DNA of 64,000 nucleotides from an uncultured Sphingomonas sp. Lineage in GTDB: Bacteria; Pseudomonadota; Alphaproteobacteria; Sphingomonadales; Sphingomonadaceae. The stretch spans positions 62,001 to 126,000 of the forward strand of contig NZ_CAJYTI010000003.1 of NCBI RefSeq assembly GCF_913777625.1. Direction: 5' to 3'. Positions 28,786 through 38,339 of the stretch are shown here, piece after piece (the first letter of the stretch is position 1; the number at the start of each line of letters is the position of its first letter). Made by a program: the position numbers and the translations under genes. The notes beneath the pieces are model-generated. The model searched no databases. It saw only the letters and a list, made by a program, of their open reading frames with translations, and had not been told where the DNA came from.

Positions 28786-29694
28786 ATGCGGGGATCCTGG
28801 TTGGCGGTACTTATCGGCCTGGGGCTGCCAGGACTTGCGCTGGCGCAGCAGGCCGAACCGCCCGCCAGCGCACCATCGCTTGTCAAGGAACATCCCGCGG
28901 TGCCCGGCGACCCGATCATCGTCACCGGCCGCCCGCTGCCGCCCAAGGACGAGATCCGCTCGCTGGCCCGCGCCATCACGCCTCCGACGATGGCGAATGA
29001 GCCGTTGCCGCGCTTTTTCGAGTCGGTGTGCTTCGGAAGCAAGGGTCTCGACCGCCAGACGCTTGTCGATATCGGCGATCGGCTGGCAGCCGATGCCGAC
29101 CAGGCCGGTATCAAGCTTGCGGGCGACGGTTGCAGGCCAAACGTCGTGATTTTGTTCGTGGACGGTATCGAGGGCGAGATCGACACGCTGGTAAAGCGCC
29201 GATGGTGGGTATTCGGCTATCGCTCGCCTTCCGAGATACGCGAGATCGTCGACGAACGCGGGCCTGTGCGCGCCTGGAGCAACATCGAGACGCGAAGCAG
29301 CGACGGAAATCGCATCGATTCCAACGGCGTTCTAAGGGTCTCCGTCGCCTCCCGCCTCGTTTCGTCGGTTCGCCAGGACGCGCTGGCATCTATCGTGCTG
29401 GTCGAGCGCAAGGCGCTGATCGGCAAGACTCCGGTGCAGATTGCGGACTATATTGCCATGCGCGCGCTGGCCGGCGCGCGGCCCCGACGGACCAGCGGCA
29501 GAGAAACGATCCTCACCCTCTTCGACGGCGCGACACGAAACGCGCCGCCGGAATTGACCGCGTTCGACCGTGGCTATCTGCACGGCCTGTACGCTGGGGA
29601 GGCAAATGCCCTTGCGTCGACCACGCAGGGCAGGATCGTTCGCGATATCCTGAAAGCCAAGGATCGGGAGATGACGACCGCAACGGGCAAATGA
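28786..29694 (+). CDS. Secreted protein of unknown function, paralogue of 27486..28436
   Basis: Signal peptide [96 protein letters not shown]. Confidence 0.78.
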   Translation: MRGSWLAVLIGLGLPGLALAQQAEPPASAPSLVKEHPAVPGDPIIVTGRPLPPKDEIRSLARAITPPTMANEPLPRFFESVCFGSKGLDRQTLVDIGDRLAADADQAGIKLAGDGCRPNVVILFVDGIEGEIDTLVKRRWWVFGYRSPSEIREIVDERGPVRAWSNIETRSSDGNRIDSNGVLRVSVASRLVSSVRQDALASIVLVERKALIGKTPVQIADYIAMRALAGARPRRTSGRETILTLFDGATRNAPPELTAFDRGYLHGLYAGEANALASTTQGRIVRDILKAKDREMTTATGK

Positions 29695-29764
29695 GCCCGC
29701 TCGGGCGCCTGTCCTCCGCATGGTTGCTCGACCGCGCAGTGCCTGGGCGGCCCCCGGGCGTGGC

Positions 29765-30625
29765 TTAGCGCCCTTGCTGTCGCCGTAGTTCGACGTCGAA
29801 CGCCTTCTGCGCCGCATCCAGCCGGCGTGCCAGTTCCGCCGGGTCCACGAATGCCTGCGTGTCACCACCAAGCTGTTTGGCGCGCTTGGCGGGGAGATCG
29901 AACTGCTCTGCATGGAAGCTCAGGAACACATCCGCCTGGGTCGCGCGCAGCTTGGCGAAGGTGGCACGAAAATCGGCGGCCGCAGCGTCATAGCCATGGC
30001 CCGGGGTCAATGGCTGGTCGGCCACCGTCAGGCTGCAGGCGAACAAAACGGTGAGGCTGTCGCCCCCCGAGGGGACCTGCATCGTGAAGCTGGTGCAGCC
30101 CTTGGTGTGTCCCGGCGTGAGGTGCGCGACCAGCGTATTGGTGCCGAGCCGGATTTCCTCGCCGTCCTTCAACTGCGCGTCGACCTTCACCGGCGGTGCC
30201 GAGATGGAAATATCGGGCCGATAGTCCGCGCGGCCCGCCTCCAGCGCGGCGGTATCGCCCGCGCTCGCCAGCAGCCGCGCGCCGGTGCGGCGCTTGAGTT
30301 CGGCAAGGCCGCCGTCATGGTCCCAGTGCGCGTGGTTGATCAGCAGGATCTTCACGTCGGTCAGCTTGAAGCCCAGCTTCTCGATATTGGCGGCAATCAG
30401 CGACGCGCTTTCGGGCATGCCGCCGTCGATCAGGATATGCCCTTGCGGGCTCGTGATCAGATAGGCGGAAATGCCCGCGGTGCCGACATAATGGACATTG
30501 CCGAGGATGCGGAACGGCGCCATGGGCTGGTTCCACTCGGTGCGGACCTTGGCCCAGTCGGTGCCTTGCGCCATCCCCGGCGAAGCCAGGCCAAGTGCCG
30601 AGGTTGCAAGCAGAATCCGGATCAT
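29765..30625 (-). CDS. Subclass B3-type metallo-beta-lactamase (secreted)
   Basis: Signal peptide; NHAHWDHDGG (HxHxDH), LTPGHTKGCTSF, LFACSLTV, DVFLSFHAEQF. Confidence 0.85.
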   Translation of the reverse strand: MIRILLATSALGLASPGMAQGTDWAKVRTEWNQPMAPFRILGNVHYVGTAGISAYLITSPQGHILIDGGMPESASLIAANIEKLGFKLTDVKILLINHAHWDHDGGLAELKRRTGARLLASAGDTAALEAGRADYRPDISISAPPVKVDAQLKDGEEIRLGTNTLVAHLTPGHTKGCTSFTMQVPSGGDSLTVLFACSLTVADQPLTPGHGYDAAAADFRATFAKLRATQADVFLSFHAEQFDLPAKRAKQLGGDTQAFVDPAELARRLDAAQKAFDVELRRQQGR

Positions 30626-32787
30626 CGTCGATCTCCCTTCGCCGCCGTGGATGGCGGCTGGACGGTGGGCGGGTCAAGCCATGGATGGCGCCCCGCCCCG
30701 CGCACCGTGCGGACAGTGCCGCGCGCAAAGGTGATTGCGACGCCGCCGGTCTGGGCCAGCGCCGTCCGATCGAGCCGCAGCCAACGGGGCCGGCAGCCGC
30801 GCGGCAAGCGGCGATCGCTCACCACCACGTCGCTGGCGGCGCAGACCGCGACCAGGTCCTGCCACACGACGGGATAGGCGCTGCGGGTGGCAGCCACTCG
30901 CCAGCGGCGGCCGTGCCAGTCGATCTCCGCCAGGCAAAGGTCCGCGCTGCACCGCGCATCCGGCCGGTCGTCGAGCGCTGCGAGCGCATCGGGCTCCACC
31001 CCGCCATTCTCGCCCAGCACCTGCCGGGTGAAATCGCCGGCACGATCGCGCAGCAGCGCGAAGCTGCCGTCGGCCATCCGCAGCGCGACATGGCGGCCGT
31101 CTCCGGTTACCAGCAGGTCGGGGCCGGGCGTGACCAGCGCCCACACCGCTCCCGCGGCCAGCGGTACCAGCCCCGCCATACGGATGCGCGTCCGCCACAG
31201 CCCCAGCCAAAGTCCGCCCAGTACCATCAGCGCGAATGCCCCTGCCGGCATCACCGGTAGCGCGGCGACCGATCCGGGAGCGCTCGCCGCCGCGTGCGCG
31301 ATCCATAGCAGCAGTGCCATCGCCTTGCCGGTCAGCCACCAGAAGGGCGCGCCCGCCCCAACCAGGTCGGCAACCAGCGCCAGCGCCTCCAGGGGCATCA
31401 CCACGAAGGTGGTCAGCGGGATCGCGGCGATATTGGCGACCGCGCCGTACACGCCGCCCTTGTGGAAATGAAACAGCCCGATCGGCATCAGCGCCAGCTC
31501 GACCAGGATGCCGGTGAGCAGCAGCGATCCCGCCTCGCGCGCGATCCGCCGCGCGAGCCCCTCCTCGCGCGCCTCGAACCAGCGGTGCATGCGCGGGCTC
31601 TCGTGCAGCGCGACGATTGCCGCGACGGCGGTGAAGCTCAGCTGGAAGCTGGGGCCCGCCAGCGACTCGGGCCAGAGCAGCAGCACCACCATCGCGCCCG
31701 CCGCGACCAGCCGCAGCGTCAGCGCCTCGCGCCCCAAGCTGAGCGCCACCAGCACCAGCAGCGCGGCGGCACAGGATCGGATCGTCGGCACCTGCCCGCC
31801 GGTGAGCCAGGTATAGCCGATCGCCGCCAGCGCACCCGCACCCGCCGCTACCAATGGGAGCCGCACCCGCAGCGCCAGCCAGGAACTCAGCGCCAGCAGC
31901 CGCAGCACCACCAGCATCGCAGCGCCTGTGACGGCGGTGACGTGGAGGCCGCTGACCGAGAGCAGATGCGCCAGCCCCGCGCGCCGCATCGCCTCGCTGT
32001 CCTCCTCGGCGATCGCGCCCTCGTCGCCGGTCGCCAACGCACTGGCGATGCCGCCGGCGCTGCCGGGCAGCTTAGCCTCGATATGCGCGGAAAGCGCCGC
32101 ACGCAGATCCTGCCCGGCGTTGGGCGGCGGACGGCGCAATGTCACCGGATCCAGCGCCTTGCCGGTCGCGCCGATGCCGTCGAACCAGGCGACTCGGCGG
32201 AAGTCATAGGCGCCCGGCACCGAGGGCCCGGGCGGCGGCAGCAGGCGGGCCCGCAGCGCCACCCGCGCGCCGACGCCGATGTCGGCGGGCGCCGCGCCCA
32301 TGTCGACATTCACCCGCACCCGCGGCGGCAGGTCGGTCCGCGCAACGGGCGCCAGCACCAGGCGCACCAGCCCGCGCGCGGAGAGGCTGTCGACGCGCAG
32401 CACCTCCGCCTCGAACGTCATGATCGCGGGGCGCGCAAGTACCGGCGCGGAACCGCTTTCGGCCCGCCACCAGATCGCGCCGCACCCCGCCGCCAGCAAC
32501 AGGCCGAGCACCAGCAGCGCACGCCCCGATCGGCCGGGCACCACCACGCCTACCGCCGCCACGCCCAGCGCTGCCACGAGGAATCCGATCCACTGCCGTG
32601 CATCATCCAGCACGAACCAGGCGGTGATGCCGGCGCCGAACGCCACCGGCAGCCACAGCGGCAACTGCCCCCGCTCCGCCTCCAGCCAGCGCTCGATCGC
32701 GTGCCTCCCCTTGGGGAATCCCCTCCCCGCCCCCATTTGAAGGCCCGGAAACCCCGTGCTAGGGGCCGCGGCGGCTGAACTGGCCAT
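30622..32787 (-). CDS. comEC: ComEC/Rec2 family competence protein
   Basis: [59 protein letters not shown]-type motif; multiple TM helices. Confidence 0.88.
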   Translation of the reverse strand: MASSAAAAPSTGFPGLQMGAGRGFPKGRHAIERWLEAERGQLPLWLPVAFGAGITAWFVLDDARQWIGFLVAALGVAAVGVVVPGRSGRALLVLGLLLAAGCGAIWWRAESGSAPVLARPAIMTFEAEVLRVDSLSARGLVRLVLAPVARTDLPPRVRVNVDMGAAPADIGVGARVALRARLLPPPGPSVPGAYDFRRVAWFDGIGATGKALDPVTLRRPPPNAGQDLRAALSAHIEAKLPGSAGGIASALATGDEGAIAEEDSEAMRRAGLAHLLSVSGLHVTAVTGAAMLVVLRLLALSSWLALRVRLPLVAAGAGALAAIGYTWLTGGQVPTIRSCAAALLVLVALSLGREALTLRLVAAGAMVVLLLWPESLAGPSFQLSFTAVAAIVALHESPRMHRWFEAREEGLARRIAREAGSLLLTGILVELALMPIGLFHFHKGGVYGAVANIAAIPLTTFVVMPLEALALVADLVGAGAPFWWLTGKAMALLLWIAHAAASAPGSVAALPVMPAGAFALMVLGGLWLGLWRTRIRMAGLVPLAAGAVWALVTPGPDLLVTGDGRHVALRMADGSFALLRDRAGDFTRQVLGENGGVEPDALAALDDRPDARCSADLCLAEIDWHGRRWRVAATRSAYPVVWQDLVAVCAASDVVVSDRRLPRGCRPRWLRLDRTALAQTGGVAITFARGTVRTVRGAGRHPWLDPPTVQPPSTAAKGDRR

Positions 32788-32815
32788 CGAGACAACAGAC
32801 TGGGAGCATGCGCGC

Positions 32816-34240
32816 TTGAGCGCAACACAAGAAACCACCCCCGCCAAGCCCGTCGTCACGCGCTTCGCCCCCTCGCCGACCGGCTTCCTCCATATCGGCG
32901 GGGCGCGCACCGCGCTGTTCAACCTGCTGTTCGCCCGCCACCATGGCGGCAAGTTCCTACTGCGCATCGAGGATACCGATCGCGCGCGCTCGACCCAGCC
33001 GGCGATCGAGGCCATCCTCGACGGCCTGCGCTGGCTCGGGCTCGATTGGGACGGGGACGAGGTGTACCAGTTCGCCCGCGCCGCTCGGCATGCCGAAGTG
33101 GCCAACGAAATGATCGCGCGCGGCGCGGCCTATCGCTGCTACCTGACCCAGGACGAGCTCGCCGCGATGCGTGCCGAGGCGGAAGCCGCCAAGAAGCCGC
33201 TGCGCATCCGCTCGCCCTGGCGCGACCGCACCGATGGCGATCCCGCGATCCCGCACGTCGTCCGCCTCAAGGCACCGACCGAGGGTGCGGTGACGATCCG
33301 CGATCATGTCCAGGGTGAGGTGACCGTGCAGAATGCCGAGATCGACGATCTCGTGCTGCTGCGCTCGGACGGCACGCCCACCTATATGCTCGCCGTGGTG
33401 GTCGACGACAACGACATGGGCGTGACCCATGTGATCCGCGGCGACGACCATCTCAACAACGCCTTCCGCCAGTTGCCGATCTACCGTGCGATGGGCTGGG
33501 ACGAGCCGGAATACGCCCATATCCCGCTGATCCACGGCGCGGACGGTGCCAAGCTCTCCAAGCGCCACGGCGCGCTTGGCGTCGACGCGTATCGCGACGA
33601 ACTGGGCCTGCTGCCCGAGGCGGTATCCAACTATCTCCTCCGCCTCGGCTGGGGGCATGGCGATGACGAGATCATCAGCCGGGAGCAGGCGATCGAATGG
33701 TTCGATCTGGCAGGCGTCGGCAAATCACCAAGCCGGTTCGATCTGAAGAAGCTCGAGAACCTGAACGGTCACTATATCCGTCAGTCGGAAGACGATCGCC
33801 TCGCCGGTCTCGTCGCCGCGCGGCTGCCGTTCGAACCGAGCGACTCGCAAGCCGACCTTCTGCGCCGCAGCATGGCCGCACTGAAGCCGCGCGCCGCGAA
33901 TCTCCTCGAACTTGCGGATGGCGCAGGCTTTCTTTTTCGCACTCGCCCACTCGAAATGGACGAGAGCGCGGCCGCTCTGCTAGAGGGCGATGCACGCACC
34001 CTGCTCGCCCGGTTGCACACCGCGCTTGACGGATTGGCAACGTGGGATACGGAGGCGCTCGAAGCGGCGGTACGCACCGTCGCCGACGACGCGGGCGTGA
34101 AGCTCGGCAACCTGGCGCAGCCGCTGCGTGCGGCGTTAACCGGACGCCGAACTTCCCCGGGTATCTTCGATGTCCTGGCGTTGCTGGGGCGCGAGGAAAG
34201 CCTCGCCCGCATCGCAGATCAGATGCGTACGCCCGCCTGA
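32816..34240 (+). CDS. gltX: Glutamate--tRNA ligase
   Basis: [21 protein letters not shown] (HIGH), GAKLSKRHG (KMSKS). Start ambiguous (TTG 32816, or ATG 32756 overlapping divergent comEC). Confidence 0.94.
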   Translation: MSATQETTPAKPVVTRFAPSPTGFLHIGGARTALFNLLFARHHGGKFLLRIEDTDRARSTQPAIEAILDGLRWLGLDWDGDEVYQFARAARHAEVANEMIARGAAYRCYLTQDELAAMRAEAEAAKKPLRIRSPWRDRTDGDPAIPHVVRLKAPTEGAVTIRDHVQGEVTVQNAEIDDLVLLRSDGTPTYMLAVVVDDNDMGVTHVIRGDDHLNNAFRQLPIYRAMGWDEPEYAHIPLIHGADGAKLSKRHGALGVDAYRDELGLLPEAVSNYLLRLGWGHGDDEIISREQAIEWFDLAGVGKSPSRFDLKKLENLNGHYIRQSEDDRLAGLVAARLPFEPSDSQADLLRRSMAALKPRAANLLELADGAGFLFRTRPLEMDESAAALLEGDARTLLARLHTALDGLATWDTEALEAAVRTVADDAGVKLGNLAQPLRAALTGRRTSPGIFDVLALLGREESLARIADQMRTPA

Positions 34241-34267
34241 AAACGGGTCGAAGGAAAGGACGACTAT

Positions 34268-35551
34268 ATGAGCGAGACCGCCAAACTGCATGTTGCGGGG
34301 AAAGACGTCGAATATCCGGTCCTGAAGGGCAGCACCGGGCCGGACGTCGTCGATATCCGCAAGCTCTATGCGCAGACCGGCGCCTTCACCTACGATCCGG
34401 GTTTCACCTCGACCGCGAGCTGCGAATCGGGCCTGACCTTCATCGACGGCGATCAGGGCGTCCTGCTCCACCGCGGCTATCCGATCGGCCAGCTGGCCGA
34501 GCAGTCGAGCTTCATGGAAGTCTCGTATCTGCTGCTCAACGGTGAGCTGCCGACGCAGGACGAACTCACCAAGTTCGAAAGCACCATCACTCGCCACACC
34601 ATGCTGCACGAGCAGCTGGCGACCTTCTATCGTGGCTTCCGTCGCGATGCGCACCCGATGGCGGTGATGTGCGGCGTTGTCGGCGCGCTCTCGGCCTTCT
34701 ACCACGATTCGACCGACATCACCGATCCGCAGCAGCGCATGATCGCGTCGCACCGCCTGATCGCCAAGATGCCGACGATCGCGGCGATGGCGTACAAGTA
34801 CAGCGTCGGCCAGCCGTTCCTCTATCCGAAGAACGAGCTGAGCTACACCGGCAACTTCCTGCGCATGACCTTTGGCGTTCCGGCCGAGGAATATGAAGTG
34901 AACCCGGTGGTGGAGAAGGCGCTCGACCGCATCTTCATCCTCCATGCCGATCACGAGCAGAACGCCTCGACCTCGACCGTGCGCCTCGCCGGTTCGTCGG
35001 GCGCCAATCCGTTCGCCTGCATCGCGGCGGGCATCGCCTGCCTGTGGGGCCCGGCGCATGGCGGCGCGAACGAGGCCGCACTCAACATGCTGCAGGAAAT
35101 CGGCCGTCCGGAGCGAATCCCCGAGTTCATCGCCCGCGCGAAGGACAAGAACGATCCGTTCCGCCTGATGGGCTTCGGCCACCGCGTGTACAAGAACTAC
35201 GATCCGCGCGCCACGGTCATGCAGAAGACCGTTCGCGAAGTGTTCGCCGCGCTCAACGTTTCGGACCCCGTGTTCGAAGTGGCGCTGCAGCTCGAGGAAA
35301 TGGCACTCAAGGACGATTACTTCGTCGAGAAGAAGCTGTTCCCGAACGTCGACTTCTATTCGGGCGTGATCCTGTCGGCGATCGGTTTCCCGACCACGAT
35401 GTTCACCGCGCTGTTCGCGCTGGCCCGCACCGTCGGCTGGGTGGCGCAGTGGAACGAGATGATCTCGGACCCCGAGCAGAAGATCGGCCGTCCGCGCCAG
35501 CTCTACACCGGCCCGACCCAGCGCGACTACGTGCCCGTCAGCCAGCGCTGA
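34268..35551 (+). CDS. gltA: Citrate synthase
   Basis: [86 protein letters not shown]. Confidence 0.97.
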   Translation: MSETAKLHVAGKDVEYPVLKGSTGPDVVDIRKLYAQTGAFTYDPGFTSTASCESGLTFIDGDQGVLLHRGYPIGQLAEQSSFMEVSYLLLNGELPTQDELTKFESTITRHTMLHEQLATFYRGFRRDAHPMAVMCGVVGALSAFYHDSTDITDPQQRMIASHRLIAKMPTIAAMAYKYSVGQPFLYPKNELSYTGNFLRMTFGVPAEEYEVNPVVEKALDRIFILHADHEQNASTSTVRLAGSSGANPFACIAAGIACLWGPAHGGANEAALNMLQEIGRPERIPEFIARAKDKNDPFRLMGFGHRVYKNYDPRATVMQKTVREVFAALNVSDPVFEVALQLEEMALKDDYFVEKKLFPNVDFYSGVILSAIGFPTTMFTALFALARTVGWVAQWNEMISDPEQKIGRPRQLYTGPTQRDYVPVSQR

Positions 35552-35591
35552 GCCTGGCGTTCGGGGCTTCGGCCCCGGCAGCGTAACGAGA

Positions 35592-35626
35592 AACGGCGCC
35601 TCCGCTTGTGCGGTGGCGCCGTTTTC
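35592..35626 (+). terminator. Rho-independent terminator downstream of gltA
   Basis: AACGGCGCC-TCCGCTTGTGCGGT-GGCGCCGTTTT. Confidence 0.75.
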
Positions 35627-35690
35627 CGTTTTCAGCCCATGTGCGGCTGCCAACGCGACGACCGCACGAGGGCCGTCACGACGCCGGCAA

Positions 35691-36161
35691 TTACGCGCCT
35701 TCGAGCTCCGCGAGGTCTTCCTCGAGCGCCTTCAGGGTGACCGGGAACTGAATCCATTGCTGCGCCGGCGAGCCGTTGTTCGGGAAGAGCCAAACGGGGT
35801 TGCCCGTCTGCAGTACCCTATTCTTGTTGTCGACGACCATCCCAGGCGCCCCGACCGACGAGATGAAGCCCTGCTGCCCGTAGAAATTCCATTTCTGCAG
35901 GTCGTTGGCGATCTGGCGATTGTTGACGACGAGTTGCGTCTGCGCGGCGGCAGAAGGCGCCGTCAGCACGAGCGGCGTCGGGCTGGTCTGGCTGGCAACC
36001 AGAGTGATATACTGGTTGAAGACGTTCACATCCCACAGGATCAGCGAAGGATTGGTCACCTTCGACTGCTGCAGGATCACGATCGGCGAGCCGGCCTGCA
36101 CATTCTGCACGCCCAGCACGTAATTGGGATCGAACGCATATTGAATGATTGCCTGAGTCAC
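35691..36161 (-). CDS. Small beta-trefoil (ricin-type lectin-like) protein of unknown function
   Basis: 156 aa, GTG start with GGAGGAGAGG Shine-Dalgarno; three pseudo-repeats ending LILWDV / LQKWNFYG / AQQWIQFPV; no signal peptide. Confidence 0.65.
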   Translation of the reverse strand: MTQAIIQYAFDPNYVLGVQNVQAGSPIVILQQSKVTNPSLILWDVNVFNQYITLVASQTSPTPLVLTAPSAAAQTQLVVNNRQIANDLQKWNFYGQQGFISSVGAPGMVVDNKNRVLQTGNPVWLFPNNGSPAQQWIQFPVTLKALEEDLAELEGA

Positions 36162-36327
36162 TATCCTCTCCTCCGATTTGGAACGCGGCACCGTTGACGC
36201 CGCAGCGCGTTGGCGATCCTCTTCCCCGCCAACGGTGTAGCGACTAATGCCCAGGTGTTGCGACGGCGACCCCGTCCGTTCCGGCGGCGTTGCTGCCGAT
36301 AATGCTCGGGAGCGGAGCGTTTCGGCC

Positions 36328-38181
36328 TCACCCCGCCACCTGTCTTTCGACCAGTCGCAGTGCCGGACGCGGGCTGAGGCCGAACATGCGCCGGGCGGTG
36401 CCGGCGACGAAGCGCGGCAGCTCGCGACGCTCGGTCGGGGCATCGAGTCCCTCGGCCTGAAGCGACCAGAGCCGCTGGAACGCCCCTCCCGCCCGCAACA
36501 GCTTGAGCGGTGCGCCGTCCTCCACGATGCAGCCGTGCTCGACGACGATCACCCGGTCAAAGCCGACGACCGTCGAAAGGCGGTGCGCCACGGCCAGCAC
36601 CGTGCGGTGCGCCATCAGCGCATCGAGCGCCTGCTGCACCTCGATCTCCGAGCCGGTGTCCAGCGCCGAGGTAGCCTCGTCGAGCAACACGATCGGCGCC
36701 TTGCTCAGAAACGCGCGGGCGATGCCGATCCGCTGGCGCTGGCCGCCCGAGAGATTGGTGCCGCGTTCGCCGACCACCGTGTCGTACCCCTGCGGCAGCA
36801 GCGCGATGAAGCCGGCGCAGTGCGCAGCCTCGGCCGCGGTGCGAACCTCCGCGTCGCTCGCATCGGGCCGAGCGAAGCGGATATTCTCCAGGATGGAGCG
36901 ATGGAACAGCAGCACCTCCTGCGGCACCACGGCGACGGCCTGGTGGAGACTGTCCTGCGTCACCTGCTCGATCGGTTGGCCATCGATCAACACGCGGCCG
37001 GCCTGCGGATCGTGCAGGCGCTGAACCAGCTGGAGGATCGTCGACTTGCCGGCGCCCGAAGGACCGACGATGCCGATCTTCTGCCCCGGCGCAACGGCGA
37101 GCGAGAGATCGTGCAGCACCGGACGGCCAGGATGATGCCCGAAGGTCACGCCTTCGATCCGAACCTCGCCCTGCGTCGCCTTGAGCGGACGTGCATCCTC
37201 GGCGTCTTCAAGCGCGTGGGGCGCGCCGACGATCTCCAACGTCTCGCGCAGATAGCTGAACTGCTGACTCGTATCGATCAGCGCCATGGCAAGGTCGCGC
37301 GAGCCGTTGAGCATGCGGAAGGTCATCGCGCTCACGACGACCACGTCGCCGGCGGTGATGCCGCCCGCAATCCAGCGCTGGACCGCCCACAGCAATGCAC
37401 CGCCGACCAGCACGACCAGCGCCACGTCGTGCAGTACGCGGATCCGCTCGACGAACATCCAGCCGCGCTTCTGCGCCGCTGCCTCGGTCTCGAAGAAGCC
37501 GCGCAGCCGCTCCGACTCGCGGGCGCGGGCGCCGAACGACTTGATCGCGGCGATGTTGCTGACGAGGTCGACCATCTCGCCGCCGCTCTCGCTGGCGGCA
37601 CGGGCAAAGGCCTTGTGATATTTGTCGCCACGCGTGCCGAGGAACACCAGCCCCGAACTGGCCGCGACGAAGATGCCGGTGATGGCAACGGCCATGCGCC
37701 AGTCGATGGCGAGGAAGATCAGCAGCGCGCCGCCAAAGGCGATCAGCGGCGGCGTGATCTCCATCAGGATGCGGTGGGTAAGCGCCGCGAACGAGCCGGT
37801 GAGCGCACCCACCCGGTGGCCTAGCGAACCGCCGCGCTGGTTCTGGAAGAAACCGATATGATGGCCGGTCAGATAGTGGAACATGTCCAGCCGGATGCGG
37901 ACGCCGCTCGCCACGGTGATGTTGCACAACAACATTGCGGCGCCGCGGACCAGACCGTTCTCCAGCGCCACCAGCCCGACGAATGCCGCAAGCGCGAAAT
38001 AGACCGCAGCATGGGACGGCGCGGCGTTCGTCATCGAGTCGATTAGCAGCTTCATCGCATATTGCACGCCGACGGCGCTCGAAGCGCCTCCGACCACGAG
38101 CGCGGCAAGCAGCACGAAGGCGAGCGGCCGCCGCGTGACATAATGGAGCAGGAACCTTGCCGGGCTCTTCAGAAACGGCAT
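36328..38181 (-). CDS. ABC transporter, fused permease/ATP-binding protein
   Basis: IGIVGPSGAGKSTILQLVQRL (Walker A), NLSGGQRQRIGIARAFLSKAPIVLLDEATSALD; N-terminal six-TM region; no C39 peptidase domain. Confidence 0.92.
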   Translation of the reverse strand: MPFLKSPARFLLHYVTRRPLAFVLLAALVVGGASSAVGVQYAMKLLIDSMTNAAPSHAAVYFALAAFVGLVALENGLVRGAAMLLCNITVASGVRIRLDMFHYLTGHHIGFFQNQRGGSLGHRVGALTGSFAALTHRILMEITPPLIAFGGALLIFLAIDWRMAVAITGIFVAASSGLVFLGTRGDKYHKAFARAASESGGEMVDLVSNIAAIKSFGARARESERLRGFFETEAAAQKRGWMFVERIRVLHDVALVVLVGGALLWAVQRWIAGGITAGDVVVVSAMTFRMLNGSRDLAMALIDTSQQFSYLRETLEIVGAPHALEDAEDARPLKATQGEVRIEGVTFGHHPGRPVLHDLSLAVAPGQKIGIVGPSGAGKSTILQLVQRLHDPQAGRVLIDGQPIEQVTQDSLHQAVAVVPQEVLLFHRSILENIRFARPDASDAEVRTAAEAAHCAGFIALLPQGYDTVVGERGTNLSGGQRQRIGIARAFLSKAPIVLLDEATSALDTGSEIEVQQALDALMAHRTVLAVAHRLSTVVGFDRVIVVEHGCIVEDGAPLKLLRAGGAFQRLWSLQAEGLDAPTERRELPRFVAGTARRMFGLSPRPALRLVERQVAG

Positions 38182-38339
38182 GGCATTCCCCTTCGGGGTT
38201 TCCGGGCGCTGCGTTGCAACAAACATCGGCCGAAAAGACCCGTCAGGTCATGAACCCACTGTTAACTTTCGCGAACCGCCCGACGAGCAGAGGAGAAGCA
38301 GCGGCGAATTGCGGCGGAATCTGGGCAACCCTGCCCGGC

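Noticed and set aside
32703-32745. CCTCCCCTTGGGGAATCCCCTCCCCGCCCCCATTT resembling the intergenic repeats
   Set aside because: Lacks the TGTCTC core and the distal arm and lies inside the comEC coding start; probably chance G/C-tract similarity.
36247-37824. 525-aa + strand ORF
   Set aside because: Antisense to the ABC transporter with intact Walker and signature motifs.
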